Assembly (NCBI GenBank): GCA_038496445.1 | Contig: JALMLS010000564.1 | Span: 1-64,000 of the forward strand | Reading direction: 5' to 3' | Origin: Trichosphaerium sp. ATCC 40318 | Lineage: Eukaryota > Discosea > Flabellinia > Trichosidae | DNA length: 64,000 nt | Shown here: positions 55,849 through 64,000 of the stretch, in pieces | Position numbering within the stretch: the stretch's first letter is position 1 | Layout: every line of letters starts with the position of its first letter | Position numbers and translations under genes: made by a program | The notes under the pieces: generated by a model | Databases searched by the model: none | The model's input: only the letters and a program-made list of their open reading frames with translations | What the model was told of the DNA's origin: nothing

Positions 55849-57216
55849 CTAGTACTCGTTTTCAAGGACATCGTCCTTGTCTTCGTCTAATGAAACAATA
55901 CTATCGTCACCTGTGTTGTTACTATTTTCTTGTTGTTCAGTGTGATCTACATCTAATAGAACTGGAGGTTCCTCGTTTAGCATGTGAGGTACAGCAACAG
56001 CTTGTCGCTGAGGCTGTTGATGATGTTGTTGATAGTGTCCTTGCTCACTTGGATGTGTTTGAGGACCACTTTGGAAACCTTGTGATGGTCCTTTGTGGCC
56101 AGGTTGTTGCTGATGAAGGGAAGGTTGTGGTGGAAGGTAGCTCGGAGCATCTTGGTTCATTTGATTGTCTAGTACAGCTTGTGGTTGTTCATTAGAAATA
56201 GGTTGCTGTTGATTCTGAAAGTGTGATTGATTGTGTTGTTGGTGCTGAGGACGCTGGTGGAAACCTTGTTGCTGTGGTTGATTATAGTGTTGATATTGCT
56301 GCTGTTGGTGCTGAGGATGTTGTGGATGGTAACCTTGATTACCTTGGTTCATTTGAGGCCCATGATAGCCTTGTGGCGGTTGATTGTATATAGGAGGTTG
56401 TTGATTCTGAACTTGTTGATGGCCGTGCTGAGATTCTCGCCAGTTACCTTGCTGCTGGTGATTGTATTGATTAGCACCTTGATTTAGTGGAATATTAGTT
56501 TGTTGTGAGTGTTGGATGTTGTGATAAGGTTGCGGAGGTCCCTGGTGTTGTTGATTCAGGTGCATACTTGCTCTAGCATTAGGATCCCAACCTTGAGAAT
56601 GTGCTGTTGATGTAGGTAGAATGCTACTTTGAAGATGCTGATTTGGTGCCATACTTGCGCGAGTACCTGGGTGGTGATGTGTCGTTGCTGGATTAGTACG
56701 TAAGACTTGAGGAGGTTGGCTTCCGTTTGTGTAAATTGGGGTAGGTGCGGCAACAGTTTGAATATTGGCTGTTGGAGTATTTCTTAGAATATCTGGCACG
56801 ACATCGCCATGTGGTGTTTGGTTGATGTAATATGTTGAGTCTATAATCATGTTAGTACAACAAGTGTTTAAAAAAGTTTGGAATCAAAAGAACAGCAGAC
56901 GCCAATTGTTTGTATTTTGTGTTCTGCGGGAACAGTAAAAAGGTCATACAAGGTTTGACATCTCCGTATTCGCTACTTTTTATCATGTTGTATGTAACAT
57001 CTGGAGCAACATAGACTTTCTCTTCGCCATCTTTTATTTGATAGTAAGGTATTGTGAAATTGTTTGATTCCGGTATTGGACTACCACAAGTGCAGCAATA
57101 TCTTGTTAAAACATACACCTATTCAGTACATTATATTAGCATACATCTTTTGATTGTATTGAGATGGCACTGCAAAAGAAAACAGAAGAAAGAAATCACG
57201 TGTTTCTCGAAAACAT
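55849..57216 (-). CDS. glutamine/histidine-rich low-complexity protein
   Basis: A best-fit start at 57216 (MFSRN) joins through introns of about 30 and 26 nt to SIQSKDVYVLTRYCCTCGSPIPESNNF and IKDGEEKVYVAPDVTYNM. A further intron of roughly 115 nt, with a canonical TACTAAC branch string, leads into the large last exon. That exon is dominated by Gln, His, Pro and Gly (QQQQYQHYN, HHQQPQRQ) and ends in an acidic tail (SIVSLDEDKDDVLENEY). No domain can be assigned; the CCTCG near the N-terminus might bind metal. Alternative reading: the large exon alone from its own ATG at 56850. Polyglutamine-type regions are common in Dictyostelium-like amoebae. Confidence 0.55.
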
Positions 57217-57337
57217 TGCACTAAAAATAGAAAAAATCACGTGGTTCAGAGCCTATTTTAGACATCGAAGCTAATTCCTCCGTTGCATCTTTTTGGAAAT
57301 ACCGATTTTATCAGCAAGATACAATGGAAGGTCTCTT

Positions 57338-60300
57338 TTAAGGTGTTAAGGATAAGAAAATAAGATAAGAAGCTTGAATGATTCGAGATGTGCTTGTTGT
57401 TTTGATAAACTTGAAAACCTTCCGTAATAAATTGTTGTATGATACTGTGACCACAGATGAGAGCGCTATTAGCACTACAGTTAATGTAGTTTCTATTTTT
57501 CCATCATATCCAATTCCTGTCGTTGAAATCTTAACACCAAACTGAGTGAACAAGTGTCCAACAACTGTTATCTAATAGTATCTGTTTAGTAGACTTGGTA
57601 ACTATAACTATTCTTCTTACTATCCATATAATGTATGCTGTTTGTGTTAGAGTAACACCAGATATGCGCTTGGGTCTTCGATAACGTTTTACAACTAAGA
57701 GAAATTTAGAATGAAACAAAGACCAACAAAAAAAAGTTACTGAACTCGTTTCTTGTTCATCTACTTACTCTGTGCTTTATCAAGCCAATATCTAGAAATA
57801 ACAGCAACAAACAGAAGCAACATTACATGGGGTACCGCAGTGAAGAATAACCAAGCGAAAAGAGCAACACTAGGACAATAAAAACACTCTCGTAGTAAAA
57901 AACCCAAACCTTAAGAGTGAACCGTATCTATCAGCTAGAGGAAAGTCTCCTGGGTCCATACAAGCGTCATAGTCACTAAAATGTTTGGTAAATACTTATA
58001 AGTGTACTAAGTTACATTCTACATGACGTACCTCTGAGTAATCGCTGAACGTAGTTTGAAGAATCGGATGGTTCGAGAAATAGGTGAAACAAATTCAACG
58101 AAATTACCACCAATAATATCAGCAATAGCGTACATCGTCTGTGAATAAACAAGTTAATCCTAGCAAATCCTGTAACACTCCTTTGAAACAACATACAATA
58201 AAGTTACTAAGCTCTTTATAATCCATTGCAGAACTGTCAGAACATAATGAAACACCAGCAACCGTAATACCGAAAACAAACTTTCTTACAGTCATCTTTA
58301 CTATTTGAGCTATATCTATAGCGCTCTGATGGTAATATCTTGAATACCTACTCATTGCTACAACAATATTAAATAAAGAATGTGCATATATAGCTCTGAT
58401 GTACGGACAACACTAAGGTTATAATGCAGCAAGCAATGACGAATTTATGTTAAAAAAACAATTTTTTTTCTCACTTGCCTGCATCAATCTTACCAGCGGC
58501 AACATCAATAAATTTTAAAGCAACCGCCAATAAAAGCTTAAAAGTAAAGGTTCCAAAAGATACATCTTTAGTTGATGCAACTGTGGGTGGTGTTCCCGGT
58601 GGTGGAAAGTAACTAGTGATGTCGTTCTTTACACACTACACAAAATAAAAAAAAACTGGATTTGAAAGATAAGAGGTTAAAAATCGTACTGCTTCAATGG
58701 TTCCAAACTGCAGTATAGAAACTAAGAAAGATCCTAATCCAAGTATAACAATATGGACTATCCATTCCAACAAGGAACGGAAAAATCGTTCAAAAAACCC
58801 TAATAGAAAGACATTATATTGGAAGTCTCACAAATGTTAAATAATACCAATTGTTTGATTCTTCATAATGAGGTTCTCTGGATGAGGTGCTGGCTTTGTT
58901 ATAAACTTTCTGAAGCAATGTAAGTATAGTATCTATTAGGGAAAGATATAATCAAGACGTACCCTGGACCACTTCGCTTGTACCAAGTTGTAAGACGTGA
59001 ACGATTGCCATCTTTTATACAACTATTTGCTGCAGTTTCGCAATTAAACGTCACATATGCTCTACCATCATATTTGACATCACCCGCATCATATCCACGT
59101 ATTTCTGTACGTATTTTTACAAGCTTAGCACTTAATTCATCTGAAAAAAAAAGCGGTTAGGACAATGAACACCGAAAAGAAAAACTTTCAATGAAAAAAA
59201 AACAGAAAAAGTTGAGGTTTGTTACCTAGTTTATTCTTCTTGCCCTGTTCTTGTTTTCTCTGATGAACCCAATATTTCGATGAAACCTTTTTTTCTTGTT
59301 CATAAACATTGATATATTTCTGGTCACCCATAACAACAGCAACAGCTGCAACTTGACCGTATTTTTCATATATTGTTTTAAGTTTTTCTGGTGCATCATC
59401 TCCCCATTGACGTAGAAGCCTTTCTGGAATATTAGATACGTCCACAGTATACATCTCTGCACTAGGAACAGCCTAAACATAATGTCAATAATCAACATAT
59501 AACCTCATTATCCACTAAAGGCGAATATGGAAAAATCCTCAAAGGAAAAGTTACGCACATTTTCATTTTTTTTCAATCCCGCTGTTCTTGAACGCTCTCC
59601 AATTATAATGACTGCAATAAGCGTACAAAACGTTAAAAATGCATCAACAAAAGGCCACCAATCACGGACAATACCATTGGATTGTAAATTGTTCACTAAA
59701 ACAGTAAAAAATTAGGAACCAATGTACGTACCCCACTTGTTTCAAAGAAAAAAATAATAAAGAAAAGTATACGTACTACTCCATATTGTAGGACTCAGGA
59801 ACATTGCTGATACCCAATGATTAGATGCAGATGATATACTGTATACCTTCATGTTGTATACTGCCAAAGGAAAGCAAACTAGAAGCCACAAACCAGTAAT
59901 AATAGCAAAACAACGCTTGAATACAAAAATAAGTTAACGTTGGGTTTTGTGTTAAACAACTAACAGGTAAAACAAGGAGAATGCAGTACCAGTATAGAAA
60001 AGTAAGAATAAAGGCCAGGAGATAGTTTCTTGACGTTATCCATTGAAAGACCCCATATTGAGTACTGTTCGCGTTTTCTATGTTTTTCTAAGCGTGAGGT
60101 GTCTCTAGCAGGACGTACAAATCATCTTGTAGTTCAGGTTTGTTTTCAACGTCTTCTGGTACAACTATAGCAGTACTCTTGTACTTGTACAAACGGGAAG
60201 CGGCTGCTTTGGCTTTTGCCTATTGTAGCAGTTAATAAATTTGTTTTCCTACGTTTTTGCGCGTTACCAATCGCAGTGCTTCCTTTTTATCTGTCACAGG

Positions 60301-60393
60301 CTCTTCTTCCAGTTTTACAAGTGTAAGTGGAGCAAACTCGTTTACAAACCCTGTGCCGCCATGTGGCAGCAAAGTGTCGCGCTCGTCGTCCAT
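57338..60393 (-). CDS. OSCA/TMEM63-like multipass channel protein
   Basis: The start at 60393 gives a soluble N-terminus (MDDERDTLLPHGGTGFVNEF). Next are membrane segments (CFAIITGLWLLVCFPLAVY; VDAFLTFCTLIAVIIIG). A large cytosolic domain follows (MYTVDVSNIPERLLRQWGDD, VYEQEKKVSSKYWVHQRK, DELSAKLVKIRTEI, GRAYVTFETAANSCI, FITKPAPHPENLIMKNQ). Its order, a first strand, helix pairs, A-[FY]-V-T-F and then A-P-x-P-x-N, matches the PHM7_cyt domain of OSCA/TMEM63 channels. More helices follow (LEWIVHIVILGLGSFLVSI, LLLFVAVISRYWL, TLTVVLIALSSVVTVSYNNLL). These proteins are mechanosensitive cation channels in plants and animals. The family is my best fit; other anoctamin-superfamily members remain possible. 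The splice at 60105-60200 is ambiguous. Confidence 0.55.
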
Positions 60394-60640
60394 TTTTCGA
60401 ACTTTAAAGTGCTAGTTCGCTGGCGTATTCGATTTCTGACACTTTTTAACATGACAATGCTTGACTTGTGCCAAATCCAGGATTTTTCGGTTAATTCCCA
60501 TTCCCACTATCTGTTTGCTACGGAGACAGCTTTACACGTGCTCCACATAGCTTATACACGTGTGTAGAACTCTGAACCAGTTTTTTTTTGAAAACTAGAA
60601 TACATTTTTTTTTATTTATGTTTGATCTTGTTGTTTGTTT

Positions 60641-62340
60641 TTAAAAATACACTTCATCGCAGCATCTGTTTTTCTTTTTAGCGGTAGATAACTCCATACC
60701 AGATTTACGCATATTCTCTTCCAATACAGCTTCAGCCATTGAGTGAAAAATCCTCTTACAGTTGGTCTCATAAAGAGCACAACCGACGTGCGTACACCAG
60801 AGGTTATAACCAGAGAATCTTCTATGAAATCTATGTGCAATATATTTTACGCCTTCTTGCCATGTTTCTACGTTTGTCGCATTTGGAAGACATGCCTGAA
60901 GCTTAGAAGGCTCGAATTTCTCTTTAAACAAGTCCACCTTGTTTAGGTACAGTATAAAAATTGTCTCAGTGTCTGTTAGCGCTTTGTTGCCGGTTACTTC
61001 TTGAAATAAATCCAAAATCTCTTTAGCTCTCGCGCCTGTGCTTTCAGGTACTAAAAAATCGTCCAAAGCTGCCAAGAAGATAATAGCATGTACACCATCA
61101 AAGCAATGAAGCCACTTACGCCTCTCAGACCTCTGTCCGCCAACATCAACAAAATCGACGATTGTGTCTTTACGCTGTATCCTGGTTTGTTTTACGCCAG
61201 TAGTTTTGATCCTAGCACGTAGAATATCATCCCTGGTGGCTTCGTAGTCTTTTCCTGCTATTCGCTAAAGAAAAGTTAGTACGAAGTCGTTCTTATTAAC
61301 CAAAAAGGATAGTAGGGCGTTTCGTTTAGAAAAAAAACATAAAAAGCAACAAACAAAAAGGGTGGTAGTTTGTGGCGTTTTTGTGATACACGGGTAAATC
61401 ACTCGGGTTGTTCGTTTTTCTTCCCGAGAAAACAATACCATTGCCTCGCATATGACAGAAACAAGGTATTGAAGCAAGATGGGATGAAGAAAAGACCAGT
61501 TTGAGAGATTTGACACAATATTTCGTGTAGTATCGGAATACCGCATAATACGTCAAAATAAGAGAAAGCGACGCAAAATGATACCATTTCTTAGCAATCG
61601 CTTGTTGAGGAGTTTGTGAACATGTTTTTTAACGTTCTTGTGTGAATGAAAAATTGATTGCTAACGTACTCTGCAATTGTCGAATAAATAGTCCGTGCAC
61701 CACAACATGTTAGAACCGCGTCGATTTCTACGCCACACAGTTTGTATAGCTTCATGAGCCCAAATTGACTCGAAATACTTTATTGTGTTATCATCCCACT
61801 CTTCCATCTAAAAGCCACACGGTCAGAACCATGTGAATGTTTTAAAGAGAAAAATCGCCAAGTGCAGATTTGTAAGAGGTACGAAAAAGTAAAAAAGTGT
61901 TAAATTACTGCGTTTCTACCTCATCCATTTCTGTTGTTATTTTCGACAAGTATTTATCGTATGGCTCGTCGTTTTGTAATTCTTGTTTCGCTAATTCACA
62001 CAAGGCTGTAGCGCTTTGTATCAGATTAAGCCTAACGACCCTATACACGTGTGAGACATACGTTGTACGTATTTCGTCATACCTGGAGAGAGCCTTTACG
62101 TGAGTCGCTTCAAATTTACCGTTCGTATAAACCAGCTGTTTCAAAAAGGTAGTTTTCCCGCTGTTACCCGCCCCAAGTAGTAAGGTGCGGACCGGTGGGG
62201 CTTGTTTTCGTTCATGAGCGATAAACTTTTGTATCGCGTTGTGCGCTTCGTTCTTTTGGCTACCTGTAGTATTGTTAATCACTTTGCTCGTAAATCGATG
62301 TTTTGGGCTCCTGGAACGCACCTCCGAAACAACAACTCAT
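60641..62340 (-). CDS. heterotrimeric G-protein alpha subunit, divergent
   Basis: The best start is ATG 62340, giving MSCCFGG, two Cys for palmitoylation but Ser at position 2, so no N-myristoylation. The Ras-like domain has P-loop LLLGAGNSGKTTFLKQL (canonical GAGESGKST), switch 1 RARIKTTGV with the catalytic Arg, switch 2 DFVDVGGQRSERRKW, FLAALDDF, and NKVDLFKEK. The usual TCAT loop is replaced by the sequence around VGCALYETNC. The C-terminal helix continues past the normal end into KKKNRCCDEVYF. The helical insertion is present (EATHVKALSRYDEI onward). The protein would couple receptors to effectors at the plasma membrane. Several short exons are joined across introns; one at 61560-61700 is poorly resolved. 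Confidence 0.82.
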
Positions 62341-62352
62341 CAAATGTATTAT

Positions 62353-62690
62353 CTAACCATGTAATAGAAGGGAGGTGTTGTTGCTGCAAAGCTTTTTAGG
62401 AGTTCTTTTTGGTACTGGCGTTAAGTCAAAACGATCAATTGTAAATAAAATGCCATTTTTACTGTTTTGGATTTGTTTTATCTGCAATGAGTATACTGTT
62501 ACACACGTTTGTACCAGCGTTTTACAACTTTTATCTATTTTGTACTGGCTGTGCAGTATATTGCAATCACTACATTCTAGAGGTAACCACGCGTTCACCA
62601 AGGATAAATGGGTACCTTTGGCTATATTAGTACGCCAGAAATTAATTGTTTGGGCGAAGATGCATTCAAAAAGGAGGTGCTTTACAGATG
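62353..62690 (-). mobile_element. decayed non-LTR retrotransposon fragment (zf-RVT-like)
   Basis: On the reverse strand an open frame reads VKHLLFECIFAQTINFWRTNIAKG and on through LECSDCNILHSQYKIDKSC to a stop at 62353. The H-L-L-F-E-C-x-F-A-x(n)-W core is the post-reverse-transcriptase zinc-binding (zf-RVT) signature of LINE-like elements. The Cys pair expected about 20 residues earlier is missing, and two stops (TAA, TGA) interrupt the frame upstream, so it is inactive. No target-site duplication or poly(A) tail was found. Confidence 0.45.
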
Positions 62691-63195
62691 CAACTCAGTA
62701 TCTTTCCTTTGCTAATACAAGAACTGAAATAGCGTTTTATTTTGTTACGGATCGCGTTAACAATTTTCTGTTACAGAAATTATTACGGCAGACAAAGTAC
62801 GTTTTCATCTCGGTTCTGTAGCCGTACGAAAGACGAATTGCACTTTTAACTTATGAACTCGCTGGTGTCACCTACTCGTTCTACAACTACCTCAATACGA
62901 GCACCGCACGTAGAGATACCGTACGCTTACTCCGCTAGGCGAAAATGCTCGGAGGGCGTTTAGATCTCCGTTGGGACTCAACAAAAAAATAATATTATCA
63001 AACAAATTTCGCTCATGTCGGCCCTATTGAAACCGCCTTACCGCTTATAGTGATTATATTGGAAATATTTATCGAAAAGGTTTGGTTGCGCGACAAGAGC
63101 GCGGCATAAAAATAAACCACGTGCACACAAAATTCAGGTAATTTTCCCTTCACAAAAACCGCTAAGCACAATCTAATAAAAACACTTATTACATC
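62691..63195. other. intergenic, no confident gene
   Basis: About 500 bases between the retroelement remnant and the small forward gene. It contains frames that could belong to the decayed element, and a CACGTG near 63119 that would be promoter-proximal for the next gene. Confidence 0.4.
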
Positions 63196-63567
63196 ATGCA
63201 ACGCCTCTTCTCCCGTAACCAACAATGCGAAACACGCTCTCCAATCTTTGATGACCACACTGGTGATACCGGACATGGCAAGCCTCAATCTCTTGAGCCG
63301 AAGACCAAACGAGCCAATGTAGATGACCTCGAAGCTGTGGTACGTTCTGTTTGCTAACGATTACATTTGTAAACTGAAAAACCGAACTACCGTTTTAATA
63401 CAGTGAAACTGTGTTAAAATCATCTTTGTAATGACGATACTGACTCCCGCGCGTAGAACGACAAACCAGGTTTTTTCTCGAAATCGTGGTCTCACCTCTT
63501 TAACCGCGAGGCAGCATACGCCCGACTGACGTGCGGAGAGGAAGAAAATCTAATAGCAAACAAATAA
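63196..63567 (+). CDS. small two-exon hypothetical protein
   Basis: From ATG 63196 the first exon reads MQRLFSRNQQCETRSPIF, then TGHGKPQSLEPKTKRANVDDLEAV. An intron from 63340 (GTACGT donor) to 63456 ends CGCGCGTAG, with CTGAC as a branch-like site. It joins in phase 0 to NDKPGFFSKSWSHLFNREAAYARLTCGEEENLIANK and a stop at 63565. The product would be about 84 residues, soluble and charged. No family is recognised. AATAAA-like strings follow within 80 bases. Support rests on the matching splice phases and the open second exon. Confidence 0.4.
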
Positions 63568-64000
63568 AAAGAAAAACCACACCAGACATTTGTACATAGT
63601 GGACTAAAACAAAAAAAAACCCTTTGTAAAGGCCAATAAAATAAACTGGCGCCATATCTTATTTCTTAGACTTTTTGTTGAATGATTTCTGGCAGAGTTC
63701 AGGTTAGGAGTTTTTGTAGTTTTGAACTTCTCTCAAAACGCCATTCCTGACTTGTCAGCAATCATTTTATGGCTGGAGTTTAATGAAATCACGCACTCTC
63801 TGTTCGTTCCGCACAAAATGAAAAGAAATCTGGTATTGGTTTTTCCCTTTGCTTGAAACAACGTACTGATAGGTAATTTACATTTATTCGCCTGTTTACA
63901 TCCTATGCATGTTATTTGTGCGTTTACTTCATTTACACATCATGGAAACTTTCGTTTATGCTTCTTACTGGATGCGTAGCTATCGGATCTAGACTTTGAA
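63568..64000. other. no gene resolved at the window edge
   Basis: About 430 bases with only short frames. The first part is A-rich and holds AATAAA-like strings that may terminate the small upstream gene. A reverse-strand gene running out of the window is possible but unsupported. Confidence 0.35.

Noticed and set aside
62220-62340. A 19-nt intron in the G-alpha gene after the SIYEQ segment
   Set aside because: A donor at GGAG|GTGCGT gives a 63-nt intron in the same phase with a normal length.
62375-62821. Forward 148-codon open frame as a membrane protein
   Set aside because: It is antisense to the retroelement-like frame, has no splice or domain support, and its hydrophobic look follows from the opposite strand's composition.

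Overview
This is a nuclear genome window from a unicellular eukaryote. Most genes are split by short GT-AG introns, typically about 40-60 nt, T-rich before the acceptor, with GTACGT or GTAAGT donors and a branch-like CTAAC or CTGAC near the end. Intergenic gaps are a few hundred bases and the base composition is AT-leaning. The gene set (GABA-B/Grl-like class C receptors, a divergent G-alpha, an SLK-like Ste20 kinase, a LIM protein, a DRP5/ARC5-like dynamin, an OSCA/TMEM63-like channel, a PARP-fold protein, PMS-type MutL) suggests a free-living amoeboid or related protist, perhaps amoebozoan. I cannot name the species. Gene models were spliced by hand from reading-frame continuity, so small exons and exact starts are tentative.

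Layout. 1-1.7 kb: 3' part of an unrecognised gene. 2.1-12.2 kb: two paralogous class C receptors in opposite orientation (2.1-5.5 +, 8.9-12.2 -) around a WD40-repeat gene (6.2-8.5 -). 12.5-14.3 (-): a multipass membrane protein. 14.8-17.4 (+): a secreted, membrane-anchored beta-helix protein. 17.6-18.4 (-): universal stress protein. 18.7-19.2 (+): a small spliced gene. 19.6-22.3 (+): an HROB-like OB-fold recombination protein with a repetitive proline-rich tail. 22.5-28.4 (+): a long Ste20/SLK-like kinase. 28.55-29.58: a 5'-truncated non-LTR retrotransposon with target-site duplication. 29.7-31.7 (+): CLYBL-type citramalyl-CoA lyase. 32.4-33.4 (+): an intronless F-box-like/MORN-variant repeat protein. 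33.9-39.8 (+): a LIM-coiled coil-RCC1-PB1-like giant. 40.1-41.4 (+): a PARP-fold protein with three Zn motifs. 41.7-44.2 (+): sulfatase. 44.5-48.1 (-) and 48.3-52.2 (+): dynamin-related GTPase and PMS-type MutL sharing a divergent promoter. 52.4-55.7 (+): secreted pectin-lyase-fold protein. 55.8-57.2 (-): Q/H-rich protein. 57.3-60.4 (-): OSCA/TMEM63-like channel. 60.6-62.3 (-): G-alpha. 62.35-62.7 (-): decayed retroelement. 63.2-63.6 (+): small spliced gene.

Themes. Receptor and G-alpha genes could act in one signalling chain. PMS and HROB are both DNA-repair proteins. The most unusual signals are non-genic: a dense palindromic CACGTG hexamer that recurs at splice donors in two registers, and a family of GC-AG introns that all begin GCACGT. 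Two of these GC donors are supported by the paralogous receptor carrying GT at the same intron position.
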